Below are positions 1-12,581 of a DNA stretch of 64,000 bases, in pieces. How positions within the stretch are numbered: position 1 is the first letter of the stretch; every line of letters starts with the position of its first letter. Where the stretch lies: the NCBI GenBank assembly GCA_027943335.1, contig BSBK01001161.1, positions 260,501 to 324,500 on the forward strand. The letters run 5' to 3'. The notes under the pieces are model-generated. The model was not told the origin of the DNA. It worked only from the letters and a program-made list of their open reading frames with translations, and ran no database searches. The stretch is from Chamaecyparis obtusa (lineage: Eukaryota > Streptophyta > Pinopsida > Cupressales > Cupressaceae). The position numbers and the translations under genes are program-made.

Positions 1-95
1 CAGTAGAATAGGAACTTAGATTAGTGTAGAAGTAGATATATGATGAATTGAGTCTTGTGTAGTTAATGAAAGGTAGTATATGATGATCTAATGCT

Positions 96-2222
96 ATGGT
101 TAAGAATGCAAAGAAAAATATTATGTTTTGCGAGATCACAAGAAATTTGAAGTTATGCAGGTTAACAAAATTAGCTTTTTCAAAAGAAGCGGCAAAAAAA
201 TTGAATGCGATGTCAAATCTAAGTGAGATTGAATTAATAAAAGGTCATGATTGGTATTATTTGATCATCAAAGTGAATTCAAGTGTAAAGGAGATCAAAG
301 AGTAGTGATTGGGAGCATTTTGAAAAGATTTGGTGAAGAATTTTGTCCCGAATCTACGCAAGCCCTAAATCACAAAATCGAGGTATTTTACTTGGCAGAT
401 CTTTAAATCAGTTAAGGAATTAGAGGAAAACATGGATGTTTCTTTGATTCACAATGTTAGAGATAAAAATAGAGCTAAGATGAAAAGGGAACCAGTAGAA
501 CCCTTGGAAGATGATCCTAGGTTAGCTTTATCATCTATACCAGACAGAGTTTTACATCTAGAGAATGTTAGAAGTTATCTTGGATGCAAACTAGAGACTA
601 TTGGTGATAGTGATTTCACCAAGGAATACTAGAAGATCTACAATTAGGACATGTCATTGAGAGAAGGATTTGAAAATTTCAAAGATAATGAGATCATTAA
701 GTATGCATTACAATACGAATTTGATAATGAAGAATGTACTAAGATAATCCTAAGAAGAATTCACAATGGGAAGTTTTGGTTAGAATATAGAGTGATAGAC
801 ATCACAACTCATTTGATTCATGAAGTTACTAGAGCCATTCCTTTAAATGAGAAGAGCATGAGGAAAATAGTCATAGAAAACTCAAATTCATCCTATAATG
901 GTAGAGGAATTGTGATTAGTAAGATTCAACAAGATGATGTCAGATACTTGTGCAAGATCCTAACCAATAAGTTTTGTGCAAACTCAATAGAGGATGACAT
1001 GCTAGTTGGAATGATACATGTATCTTATCTGATGTGTGTTGATAAAGTACAAGTTGATATGTGTGAGATTCTGAGAATTCAACTGTTTGAAAATTTGGAA
1101 AAGATTAAGAAGACTAAGTATACACAATTTAGATTCTCATCCTTAATCACTTATATGTTTTTTCATCTATTGAGAAGATTTCCTGACACCATTGGAAATG
1201 ATTGGAATGATGGCCAAACTACAATGGAAAGGATTAAACTAGTGTATAGGAGGCATGTTATTGATAAAGTGAATGAGAGTGCAATGTTGGTAATTAAGAC
1301 ATTTCAGGATTTAGTGTCTAGCAAATCAAGGATCCCATAGTCTCTTGTGGAGAAGTATAAAAATGAGATATGTTTCATGGTTGATACTGACTTTACTTAC
1401 ATTGAAGTAGTAGAACCTAGAATAGAGTTCATAGACTCTCTTGGCTATGAGATATCTGAGGTTGAGATAGAAGAGTATGTGAGCAGGTTACTTAAGTGCA
1501 ATTTGGAAACTCATTGTAACAAGTTTGGAACCTTTGAGGAGAACTTCAACTCTACAAAGACCTTACTTGAAGAGAAGTAGTCAAAGAAAAGAGTTGAGAG
1601 TACTATCAAGAAAATTCTAAAAGATATAGGGATGACTAAGCATGAATTCTTGGTAGCCAAGAAAACATCAACAATAATCAGAGATATTAAACAAAAAGAA
1701 GCTTTGTTTGTTCCACCTCTATCATCAATTTCAATACAGCAAGGGGAAACATTAGTTAAGGTGAAAGTGGAAGAAACAGAGAAGGATCAAGAAGCAAGGA
1801 TATCCACTAGATCCACCTCCTCCACACCTAGCAAAAGAGTCAAAGAGAGTGCTACTGGACCGGGCAAGAGGTAGAAAACATTGGTGCCACCAGTTTTAAG
1901 GAAAATTGTAGAAATCAAAGATGATGACACTTCTATTAAGAATAAAACCTAGAAACCTAGAGTTGAGAAGGTTAATGAGCAGATCATTCAAGATGGACAC
2001 TTTACAAGACTGAATAAGTATTATGATCTCTATGATTATGCAGAAAGATTAAATCTATAAAATGCAATGGTAAAGCATATGATTTTGTCTAATAAGAAGT
2101 TTGATACAATTCAGGGTAAGATACCTAATGGCTTGCACAATAAACTTGTAAATAGGAAGAAGAGAGCATCAGAAGAGGACATAGCTATTAGAGAAAAGCT
2201 TGTAAGAAAGCTTTGTGTTGTG
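96..2222 (+). pseudogene. COP-0 accessory ORF, first part (split by TAT-1)
   Basis: All sizeable open stretches here (96-305, 432-632, 651-1340, 1347-1580, 1632-1874, 2067-2222) lie in the same reading frame and are separated by in-frame stops, so this is one decayed long ORF rather than several genes. It continues in frame after the TAT-1 insertion at 38963. The protein is rich in Lys, Glu and Ile. The block at 651-1340 (229 residues) looks globular, with no convincing membrane segment. The stretch after 1632 is basic and Ser/Thr/Pro-rich. The position just before a Ty1/copia polypurine tract and 3' LTR fits the extra 3' ORF that some plant Ty1/copia (Sirevirus-like) elements carry after pol. 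I do not recognise the domain, although the layout recalls proteins annotated as putative plant transposon protein. Bases 1-95 are full of stops in this frame. Confidence 0.6.
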
Positions 2223-4918
2223 TGTTGGTTCCTCCCTTTGATCTTCACTTGTAGATTTATACTTTGATGGATAACTTAAATAACACTTTGACTCTATCAC
2301 CACTCCAAAGTCTACAAGAAAGAGAGCCAATTAAAAAGGATCAAAAGAGATCCTCCTACACTTTGAGCCTCAATGCTCAGGCGGGTGTACCCTTGATTCA
2401 CTTCTTGAAAGGAATCAATAAATGATATACAACTATATAATCTTTACTAACTGCTTTAAGATTTTATCATTTGAATGTTTGTGTGTGGTTGATGACAATG
2501 AAATGCCTCCAGAGGATGGACCAGTGCCTTAACCTAAGGCAAAGAGTCACCCAACTAAATACATCAGTTGAAGACCTTAACTCAAACATAATTGAATCCA
2601 GGATAAGTGCTTTGCCTATTACCCCTCTCCCTCAAACACAAGGACATCGGATTCTTACTTGGTTGTAAACTCATTGAACCCACCTAAAAGACTTTAATCC
2701 TAACTTTTTTAGGAACTCAGAGATGACTTCACAATACTCTTTGTTTACCATATGCTAACACACTTTGTGACATTAACATATATGAGCGTAGAACTAAAAT
2801 AAGAAGACATACACAAATGAAAGATTGGAACTCAATAGCATTCTCATTAACATATTCAAGATCAATATACAAACAAAACAACACCAAGATAGGAAAAAAG
2901 ACCCAAAATCCAACTCCTCTATCTGTATAACACTATCAACAACCAGGGACCAAAAAGAGAAATGTTTTGGAACCCTTACTCAGTCAAACTTTCTACCATG
3001 TATACCACTAGCTGCCTTGGAATCCCAAATATAGGATGCAACAAGCTTTGGATAGCTAGGGTTAGGGTTTCAAAAACTACACCAACCCTAATTACAACAA
3101 AAATCAAAATTCTCTGAGGTAAAACTGAGTACAAGTCTGTCAAATCCAAGGATGATCTTCGTGAATGAGAAAAAAAACTCTCAAAAGTACAAGAAAAATC
3201 ATAAATTCACCATATAAACAAATCTAATCAGACTTGCAAAGCACCTTGAGCCACCAAAAATACCCATCCCCACATGGTACAAACCCCCCTGCAATCGATC
3301 AAGGTAGCTTGGACTACATTGCAACCACTGGTTCCACCAAACAAATCAAATCCTCCCTCTAAAATAATTAAAACCAGTCCTTTTTGTCATTGGAAATGTC
3401 TCAGGAAATTCAAATTTGAATTTCAAAGGTCACTTCATGGCACCTGCAGCAAATCGGTGGTCAAAAATTGAACTCAGATCAACTTTAAGTCATGGTCGTC
3501 AGATCCTTCCCTTTCACGAGCTTAGTGATTTATCTTTCAAAAGAACCTTAGTCATATTTGGTGAACTGGTGACTAAAGCATTCCACCAGTTCGCAAAACA
3601 CTTTACATTCCCACTAAAAAAATTTAGCGATTACATGACCCTCCTTCACCAAATCACCAGACTCTTTAGAACAACACCAAATCTTCTCATGAATGAGCCA
3701 AACCCTTGAAACTTATCAGAACCACTAAAGAATTTTATCCAAACTACCAAAAAACTAAGAAACTAACTAGGCCCGCATCTGGAAGATCAACGACCATCGC
3801 ATCTTTGCATACCCATCTGAGATTCTATCAGATTTCATGCCCACCATTGGATAAAGAATCTCCTCCCATCTCTTACAACCATCTGACAGGAAACAAAATC
3901 AATGGCAGTCGCAAGATCTTAAGCCTCTGACAAAACCCATAAGATTATATGTCATTCGTCGATTCACTAACAAGATCAAGACCACTGACACATCTGAAAA
4001 CTAGGTCCCACTGATAGAATTCCACCTCATACTATGTGGACCAATCAAAACACTCGGAATCAGCTCCATCTGACACTGAGACCACCACCAAAGATACATT
4101 TGAGACAAATGAGATCAATGGCTAGCGTAAGATCTCAAGCCTCTAACAGATTCCATGAGAACTTATGCCTATCATTGGATGGATTATGGATGTCAGGACC
4201 CACCGACCCATCAGAAAATCAGGTCCCACTGACACATGCTGAGTAAGATTCAAAATCAATGGATGGTGCATGATCTCAAAGGGGAAGAATATTCCTTAAG
4301 ATAATGCACTGATCGTAGATTGAAAAGCCTTAATTTTAGGCCCCACTGACAAGATCCCTCTCAGAAACACACTGACCAATGAGAGAACACCAACTGTGCC
4401 CACATGGTAGTGGACCAGCTTCAAAGGAAAGGCAACGTCACCCAATGAGATCAATGATGGTCTTAAGATCTAATGCATCTGACACATTGCTTGCGAACAT
4501 ATGCCCATCGTTAGATGGAGATGGTGTTAGAGAGTCAGGCCTAGAAGAAAAGTAAAGCCGGAGACTTAAGGAAAATTAAGGCACTAACCAAGGAAAAATT
4601 AAAATCACTGGGCACTAGGAACTTAGGAAAGAATAACTAGTGACTTAGGAAATATTTAAAGGGGACCCGCCGACACATGAAACCTAACTGCACGACAAGT
4701 AAAGAATTCTTTTTTTTAGGCACATGCAGATAAAAGGTTTTAAGTGGCCTAAAAAGTTAACTTGAAATTAGAATAGGGCTAGGGTATTTTGAAAATTTTA
4801 AACATCCAATGGCTATATTTTTGAATTTTAACAAGGGTTTTATGCCAAAGACCTAGAAAATACTACAAAGACCAGAATAAAAAGGGTAGAACCATGAAAT
4901 TTTTTACATGTGCTAACA
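2223..4918 (-). repeat. TAT-1 3' LTR
   Basis: This 2696-bp LTR pairs with 36259-38957. Read on the element strand it starts TGTTAGCACATG and ends GAACCAACA. The outer flank is the TTGTG target duplication. It holds one AGAATATTCC dyad near 4287 and a GGGTGTACCC box near 2387. Short ORFs inside it (for example at 2471, 3416 and 4840) have no family resemblance, and I treat them as chance. Confidence 0.93.
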
Positions 4919-4953
4919 GTGGCTCTATCTAGGGATGTATGCCTCCTGTAGGC
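4919..4953 (-). other. TAT-1 3' terminal signature upstream of the 3' LTR (polypurine-tract region)
   Basis: On the element strand this reads GGAGGCATACATCCCTAGAT then AGAGCCAC, directly followed by the LTR start TGTTAG. The same arrangement precedes the 3' LTRs of TAT-2, NA-1 and NA-2. The plus-strand primer is therefore probably generated close to this block, although it is not a clean purine run. Confidence 0.6.
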
Positions 4954-5131
4954 ATAACAAGGATCTAGAATCACTGGTTTAAAGTAGATCATCCCAATGG
5001 AAAAACTGACAACAGGGGGCAACAAGAACAAAACCCTACAGACTAGGACAAAACAGGGTAGGGGCAAGCAAGTATTTATAGAATTTACAAAATGTACAGA
5101 CCTAACTACTATTCATGGAAAATAGAATACT

Positions 5132-6496
5132 TCAATTGAAGTATTTCTTCAAGAATTGTCCATGAACTGGCAATTCCTAAATATCACCATTTAATTCTTT
5201 CACAATATATGAATCTTGGCCCCATTTCTCATGAATCATATATGGCCCTAACCAAATTAGATCAAATTTACCATGCTTTCCTTTATCCTGCAATCTGGCA
5301 TTCCAAATTAACACTAAATCACCAGGCTCAAACCTTTTGTCAATAGTCTTCTTATCATACAAATTCTTAACCTACAACTGCAATTTGGCATTCCTTGCAA
5401 CTGACTCTCTTCTAGTCTCATCTAACCTAATGAGGTCCTCAATTCTAAAATGCATCTCATCATCTATGTCATTATCATATAATTGCACAAATTTATACAT
5501 TTCTAATAAGTTATTCCGAGGCATTCTTGCATGAATTCCATATACTAGGTCAAATGGTGCACAACCAATTGCCCTCTTCATAGTTACCCTATCAGCCCAT
5601 AGAGCTAATGGCAGCTTTGAATTCCATGCCTTCTTATTTTTTTCAAGAATTCTCTTTAATATTTTTATCAAACTCTTATTAGTAGATTCTGCCTGACCAT
5701 TTCCTTGTGGATGGTAAGGTGAGGAATTAGAAATCTGAATTCCCAAACCTTTGCATAAGTCCTTATATTCAGTAGACCTAAAGCACATGGCATTATCACT
5801 TACTATTCTCTCAAGGCACCCAAACCTTGTAACAACATTATTCATCAGAAAATCAATTACCACCTTACTAGTTGCATTTCTTGTAGGTATAGCTTCTACC
5901 CACTTTGTAAAGTAATCAATGCCAACTAAGATCCATGAGTGTCCTCCACTTGACTTGTTTGGTATCTCCCCTATGAAATCAATTCCCCATTTTTGGAAAG
6001 GAACCTGAACTTCTACTGGTTTTAATGGCATATTTCCTAAAAATTTAAGCTTGCCAGAGAACCTTTGACAAGCATCACACCTCCTCACCAACTGTTCTGC
6101 ATCCTTGAAGATTGTGGGCCACCAGAATCCTGCTCTCAAAATCTTATGAGCAGTTGTTTTACCCATATAATGCCCACTACAAACTCCCTCATGCATTTCT
6201 TTCAACAATATTTCATCCTGATTTTCATCTACACATTTCAACAATATGCAATCCAAATTCTTTCTATACAATTTACATTTCACAATTACATACTTGATAG
6301 CCTGTAATTTCAATTTCCTCTTCTGATTATCATTCATTCCTATTGTACATCTCATATTTCTCAAGTAATAGATAATATCTTGATACCAAATACAATCATC
6401 CATATCACATGTATAATCAATTTCAGAATGATTTACCTGATTTGCATCAAGATTGGATTGGGCCTTCAGTTTTGCCAATCCTTTTTCTCTAACCAA
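5132..6496 (-). pseudogene. TAT-1 integrase
   Basis: This is the C-terminal part of the pol polyprotein, which joins retrotransposon cDNA to chromosomal DNA. The 374-codon open stretch at 6496-5372 holds an HHCC zinc-binding head (MHEGVCSGH, then RRCDACQRF). It is followed by a DDE core with WGIDFIGE, IVSDNAMCF and GNGQAEST, so all three catalytic acids are present. A stop separates it from 5362-5177, which carries the C-terminal segment with GDLVLIWNARL and LGPYMIHEKWG. The frame closes at TGA 5134-5132, the same place as in TAT-2. Residues before about 6330 belong to the linker after RNase H. It is one of the best preserved blocks in TAT-1, but cannot be expressed intact because of the upstream insertions. 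Confidence 0.9.
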
Positions 6497-7522
6497 CTTA
6501 GTAATCTGGACATCAACATTAAATTCTTGGATCCTATTGATCCATCTGCATCTTCTCCCAAATACCTCCTACTGTGAGAAAATATCCTTCATAGCTGCAC
6601 TTGGCACAAAAGCAATTACAACTGCTCCCATCAAGTAACACCTAAAATCCTTGACTACCTTCACAAGTGCATATGCTTGTTTCTCATTTATGTCATACTT
6701 CAATTCAGAAGCTTGCAAAGATTTACTGAAAAATGCAATAGGCTACTCAAAACCATCCTTATTCTTTACTAACAAAACTACAACAATAGTGTGAAAAGAT
6801 GCAAAGGAAAAGATATGCATTGGGACATTATAATCATGTGCCTTTAGCACTGGTGCATCTTTAATAGCCTTCTTGATATTTTTGAAAGCCTCATCAGGCT
6901 CACCCTCCCAATTGATTGTAGATCCCTTCTTCAACATCTTAGAAATAGGTCTAGTAACCTTTGCAAAATTTGTCACAAACCTCCTCAAGAAATTGACCTG
7001 ACCAAAGAAGGACTGAATTCCTTTAACATTCTTTGGTCTCTAAATTTTATCAATGGCTGCTACCCTCCTAGGGTCAATTCTCACTCCTTGCTTCCCAACC
7101 AAGTGTCCAAGAAACTTACCTTCACTGACATGAAAAACACATTTCCTTGGGTTTAATGAAATGCCATATTCAAAAGCCCTTATAAATATTTTCTCCAAAT
7201 GAGTACAATGGTCTTCTTCCTTCTTGGAATAGGTAGTTAGATCATCTTGGAATACAACAAGGAAATCATTAATAAAATCTGAAAAGGCAACATCCATTGC
7301 CCTCTAAAAAGTAGCACCAGCAATTGTGAGACCAAAAGGCATTCCCACATAAACATATGTTCCCCAAGGTGTTGTGAAAGTTGTCTTAAACTATTATGAT
7401 TCTTTTACAATTGCCTAATTGTAACCAAAGAAACCATCCATCATTGACATCAATTCTGATCTGGTTACTCTCTGCAACATAGCTTCCATATTGGGTAGAC
7501 AATAATTATCCTTTAATGAGCT
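6497..7522 (-). pseudogene. TAT-1 reverse transcriptase C-terminal half and original RNase H
   Basis: The stretch 7297-7040 carries the RT active-site block (VVFQDDLTTYS, where YxDD reads FQDD) and the conserved segment NPRKCVF to GHLVGKQGVRIDP. The stretch 6988-6743 continues into the thumb and connection region (FAKVTRPISKMLKKG) and the Ty3/gypsy RNase H. The first RNase H acid, normally in a DAS-type motif, is absent: the corresponding sequence is HIFSFASFHTIVVVLL. TAT-2 lacks it too. Stops separate the pieces, including TAG replacing the Gln before RAMDVAF. The N-terminal half of the RT lies beyond SOLO-1, at 9896-10330. Confidence 0.88.
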
Positions 7523-9895
7523 TGTTGGTTCCTGAAATCACTGGATTTCCTCTTAGTGGTTTCGGGAAGCCAATTGACGAATTCAACCTTTGTCTAGGTC
7601 GGATTCCTGCACTTTAGGTTAGTAACCAGGGCGGGTGTACCCAAACAAAAATGATAAATGAAAACTGATAATCTAAGAACTCGGATCTAATATGTTTAAT
7701 CTAGGATCAAAACTGATCAAACTACAACTATATTAAAGTACCAAAACTATAATGTTATAACGAAATTAGGGTTAGAAAAGATGAAAATGCTGTTAGAAAT
7801 CAAGATTAGTGAATCAATTGAAAACTTCTTTTTTTTAAATGTAAGTCCTAATATAGATAATTGCTTCAAAATTGAAATGGACGGAACCTGGAAACAAATA
7901 AATAAAAATCACATAAATATCAACATGAACTGAAGTAAAGATCAGTGCCTATAACATTGGGCAATAGAGTCTTGATAATCAAGTTGTACCCGGAGACAGT
8001 AAAAACCCTAGTAATCATTATAGACAACTTTGTTGAATTTAACTCCAATGCTTATAGACCAACCAACTGCAGTTTGGAAGAGTTTAACTAAAAACATATC
8101 CCGGGAGACCAACAGTTTCATCACATATAATAATTACTAAAATTTAAACGATCACATTAAAGGAACTTAATAAAAAATTCATCCAATACAACATAATTCA
8201 TCAAAAAAAATTGCTTTTCAATATTAAAGATTTTAAACTTATCTCTCCTCCAGTAATGTGATAATAATGTTCAAAATTCGTTCATCGGTTCACCAGGTTC
8301 ACCCAAAAAATTTACTCCATCATGTATTCCTTTATAAACATTTTGTTCTCAAAATTGTCTTCTAAAGAGTTCTCCCTCTTTGTTTACAAATGAATAAATA
8401 TATAGCTCCCAATAGTTTCCTATGAAAGGACATCCCGTTTCACAAAACCTAATCTCAGCAACTAACCTAAAAATTTGTATAATAAACTATTACAATGATT
8501 TATTCGGGAAAGTCTCATATAAATTTATCTTTGTTCTTCTTTAGGCACTCCGTGCATTAATAATTTATCTATTAATTTCCTGCACCCAAAAAACAATCAA
8601 CATTAGTTTATAATAAAAATATTATATAATGTGTTAATAATATTACTTGAGATTCTAAAAGTAAAATAAAATTTATCCCACAAAAATCATGAAACATTCA
8701 CACAAAAAACACTATTCTCATGTTTATACTTTATTATCATTATTATTATTTTATTTTTTGTAAAAAATAAAATATATTACATTCTTTTATAATAACATTA
8801 GTTTTAAAACAAAATCCATTTACTTAAGGGCTAAATTAATAATCTCACAAAATAATTCCCTTAAGAAAATTAAAACTAAAGGAAATTTAGTAATTATTAA
8901 AATGTACATAATTAGGGCATAGAAATTTTTACATTCCTAAACAGCCCTAATGTACATTAAATAATAAATTTACTCATAAAAGTAAATAACAAACCCTAAA
9001 CCTGAAATTTAAAAAAAAGCACAAAGAAATTACTTTTTAGGGATCAGTAGGTAAAATTTATAATCAAATTTATATTCAATACTAAAGGGGAAATAAAAGA
9101 AAAAACTATTACCATAAACATGAGAAACTACATATAGGGAAATAATTTATCATTATTCTACCCTAACATAGAAAATTGAATCTATAAAACTTGTACAATT
9201 AAAGATTAATAATAATAATAAAATTACTTCACCCTAAAAGTATTTTCATATTAGCTATAGGTGAAAATGCGAAAATGAAAAGAGGTTAGGTCATTTGATA
9301 AATAAATTAATTAAATAACAAACTAACCAAATCATATAACTTAAAATAATTAATTAAAATATTGAAGTTCCCCCTAACATATAATATTAATTTTAATAAT
9401 TTATTTTTAAAGAAATACAATTATTTTATATTTATATATTTATTCCTACACATACTCTCGAAGAATAAAATAGAGCAATTGGTTATGGGGTAGGAGGGTA
9501 GGTAGGTAGGAAAAAAGGACGGGTCGAGAGGTCGAGTGTTCAACTCCCTCTCCCCATTCTTTTTCCTAAAAATTAGAAAATATATAAATACAAAATAACA
9601 TAATAATCACATTATTAAATTATAGAAATAATTTGGGAAGAGGTAACTCCCTGTGTGAAAAAGTTGTTTTGATCTCTCACCTGCACATACAATTAAAATA
9701 AGTAAATACTTCTCACCATCTTTTTGGCCTCATTTTATATATATATTTTTTATTTTTTCAAAATTATCAATATCAAACAACAAAATGCATAAACTGAAAC
9801 ATTTACAATCTAATAAATTTATAAAAATGAAAATAAAATTCCATACTTCCCTGACGTTTCATATATATTTAGGCATGAATTTTTAGGTGCCAACA
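7523..9895 (-). mobile_element. SOLO-1: 2373-bp solo LTR (or internally deleted element) inside TAT-1 RT
   Basis: It begins TGTTGGTTCCTG and ends GTGCCAACA, with a perfect target duplication GAGCT at 7518-7522 and 9896-9900. There is no coding potential, primer site or internal LTR copy, so a solo LTR left by recombination is the simplest reading. Read on the minus strand it ends GGAACCAACA, like the TAT-1 and TAT-2 LTRs, and holds a GGGTACACCC box (near 7630-7640). That suggests a distant LTR of the same superfamily on the minus strand. The interval 8580-9480 is very AT-rich and I see nothing else in it except tRNA-like promoter boxes near 9473-9547. Confidence 0.75.
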
Positions 9896-11063
9896 GAGCT
9901 AATGTTCAAATTCCTGAATTCTGCACAAAGCCTAATGTCACCATTCTTCTTTCTCACAGGAACAAGGTTTGACACCCAAGAAGAATGCCTTATAGGCTTG
10001 ATAATGCCAGCATCTCTCAACTTCATTAACTCTTCTTGCATCTTGGGTGCCAAAGTAGGATTAATAGGCCTTTGTTTTCTCTAGAAAGGTTTAGCATCTT
10101 CTTTTAATGGAATAATATGCTGAAATAAGTCTTTTCTATAAACCTTTAGGTCATCATATGACCATGCAAAAATATGCCTAAATTTTTTCAATAACTCAAT
10201 CAAAGATATCTTTACCTTTTGAGATATATCTCTACCAATGTATACTTTCTTAGGTGTCTTATGTGTTCCAAGAATCTCCTCTAGATCAACATGATCTTCT
10301 CTTTTGATATTCTTTTGAACTGTATCCTAGTTGTCAAAGATAGTCTCCAAAACAACAAGCCCCTTGGACACCTTGTTAGTTCTAAGTTGAATGACCTCAT
10401 TGCCAAAGACAACCTCCCTTCCTTCTACTGACTCAACCAAGGCTGAACAATCAAATTCTTGACCATGATACTGATCCTCACAACTCATAAACTTCAAGAT
10501 GTCATTATCATCATCAAAAACTTGCCAACTTTCAATATTGTCTGGTATACTAGGCTTAGCCTGAATTTCAACTTTAGAGATACTAGCAAATGTAATATCA
10601 CTGGGATTGATTGCAATATTGGCTAACAAGTCAACCATCTTGTTGTTATTCCTATCCTTCCACTCAATATTGAAGGCATCAAAATGTTCAGTCAAATCCC
10701 AAATTGCATTCCTATATTGTTTCAACCTCTTGTTCTTGGAAGCATATACTGACCTGACATGGGACACCACCAACTTAGAATCACCAACAACATTCAAGCA
10801 CTTAATACCATGTTTTTGTGCCAACCTCAGTCCTAACAACAAAGCCTCATATTCTGCTATATTGTTGGTACAAAAGAAATTCAATGTGAAAGAAAATTTG
10901 TAGGTGTTTCCATTAGGAGAAATAAGTAAAATACCTACTCCTGCTCCATCTTTACAATTTGCACCATCAAATTACATTACCCACAAATCACCCCTCACAG
11001 AATCAGCACTTACCTCATCAAAGATAAGTGACAAAATAGGTTCATTCTCAAATACAGGGATCT
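9896..11063 (-). pseudogene. TAT-1 second RNase H (Tat-type aRNH) followed by reverse transcriptase N-terminus
   Basis: Reading leftward, the first domain (about 11000-10560) is an RNase H of the second, plant-RNase-H-like type found in Tat elements. It contains FDGANCKDG, NNIAEYEALLLGL, VVGDSKLVV and NNKMVDLLANIA, so the four expected acids D, E, D and D are all present. The Tyr before FDGA has become a TAA stop. After a linker (10560-10250) comes the RT N-terminal region, with NPTLAPKMQEELMKL-type sequence and SWVSNLVPVRKKNGDIRL-type sequence encoded at 10084-9901. SOLO-1 then interrupts the RT. The RNase H therefore lies N-terminal to the RT and directly after the protease, as in TAT-2. 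This differs from TAT-3, where it follows the original RNase H. Confidence 0.85.
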
Positions 11064-12227
11064 TGTGAGAAAGTAAAGATCCCCAAGATAGCTAAGAGGG
11101 GGGGGAGGGTGAATTAGTTATCTAATAATTTAACCATTCAACCACTTTAAACAATATGATTAATGTACTAATCAACCATAGAAAGATAACCATACACAAT
11201 TGCACAATAACACAAGATATGTTGACTAGGGAACCTCTTGAAAAGAGTAAACCCCAGTGGGAATGATGCCCACAAAATGATGCACTAATATGAAAGTTCC
11301 TTGTTAGAGGATGGACCCTGTTAGGAGTCTTATGAAATATATTCAATACATATAAATCCCTGTTAGGAGAATTTGAATCCCTGTTAAAAGATTCTAACCC
11401 GGTTAAGAGTTTATGGAAGATAGAAGGACCCACTACCCAAATAGCTTCAAGGCAAGATCTCTAAACCCACTGTCCAAAAGATCTTAGAATTATTCAATAT
11501 AATAATATGAAATATATTACCTCCTTCACACTATGCCAAAACCGCACTCTCTGCTACACAAGATCACAATTCCAGATCTTTGTACTCACAAGTCTTCCTT
11601 CATCACTGAATTAGCTCTTTTCTTCACTTCATGCATATATTCACATCTCAACCTTCATAGTACATATTGCAACAAGGAAAAAATTCCTTCTTATATACCA
11701 AACTCAAATAATTACAAATGAGTCGGTCCTCAATTACAAAATAATAAATTCTACACGCTACACACAAAATTTCACATAAAACTGTCGGCTTCTAGATACT
11801 ATAACTTTCTCCAAACATATCTTCGAAGTTTGCACTATGAACCATGTCATCATTAATGAGTCTCCAACATCCCTTTAATTGCACAAAATCAGATTTCATC
11901 CCAGCTAAGAGATATCCTCCGATTTCTGAAAATCGCTTCACAGAAACACTGTCTAAACACTACTTTCACCAAAATGCTCATAACTCTCATAAATGAATGA
12001 ATTCTTTTTTGTGCTATTAACCATAGGTTAATAACACACCAAATAAAGTACCATAAACTATGAAAAATCCAATCTTCAATACAACATATGCACAAAACAA
12101 AATTGTACCTACTTTCCTGCTGATATCCAGAATATCACTGTGTTGACATCAATGACAATCCAAGTCATGAATGCAACAACAACTACTACAGAATGACTGC
12201 CAAAATACTTTTCATTCATTCCTAACA
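11064..12227 (-). repeat. COP-1 3' LTR
   Basis: This 1164-bp LTR pairs with 16754-17914. On the element strand it starts TGTTAGGAATGAATG. Near its end it carries a C-rich run preceded by TTCACC and followed by CTTAGC, corresponding to the run of nine C in the sister LTR and in the COP-0 LTR. The first bases at 11064 read TGTGAG instead of TGTTAG. The ORF at 11122 has a close counterpart at 16809 only because the LTR is duplicated, so it is not a gene. Confidence 0.93.
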
Positions 12228-12510
12228 ATCTCCCCCATTTTCATTGATGGAAATATAGATGAAAAACATCCAATGTTCCAAAAATCCAATACTGCAACAT
12301 CACTACAAAATATCAAATTAAATCTTGCTTCGTTTTCCTATTCAGCTCTCTCATACAATCCACAATGTTTTTCATGTATATCTCTCCCCCATTGACATCA
12401 ATGATAGAGATTCCATCACTAAGTCAATAACAACTTAATGTCAAAAGACACTTTTCAGAAAAATACAATAACAAGAGTCCTCATGACTCAGCTCATAAAC
12501 TCCCCCATAG
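12228..12510 (-). promoter_or_regulatory. COP-1 multiple polypurine tracts
   Basis: On the element strand the terminal tract AAAATGGGGGAGAT (12228-12241) abuts the 3' LTR. Further copies occur at about 12379-12393 (AATGGGGGAGAGATA) and about 12499-12507 (TGGGGGAGT). A series of tracts before the 3' LTR is a reported feature of the Sirevirus branch of Ty1/copia. The rest of 12245-12581 is non-coding spacer. Confidence 0.7.
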
Positions 12511-12581
12511 AGGAAGTTCCAACATCTAATCCAGAAGAAAGATAGGGCTCATATACCACTGGATGGATGCAATCATCTACA

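Noticed and set aside
96..2222. Cellular multi-exon gene interrupted by transposons
   Set aside because: The gaps between open pieces are single in-frame stops rather than introns with splice sites, and the ORF ends next to a retrotransposon polypurine tract and LTR.
4840..5067. Minus-strand ORF with a hydrophobic stretch, possible membrane protein
   Set aside because: It spans the TAT-1 LTR boundary and 3' end signature and has no counterpart in TAT-2, so it is chance.
8580..9480. AT-rich stretch as a replication origin or scaffold attachment region
   Set aside because: Composition alone is not evidence, and it lies wholly within SOLO-1.
9470..9560. A tRNA gene
   Set aside because: Only box-like motifs are present; no cloverleaf with acceptor and anticodon stems can be formed.
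11122..11433. Conserved ORF pair (11122 and 16809)
   Set aside because: Both are inside the two LTRs of COP-1; similarity follows from LTR duplication, not selection.
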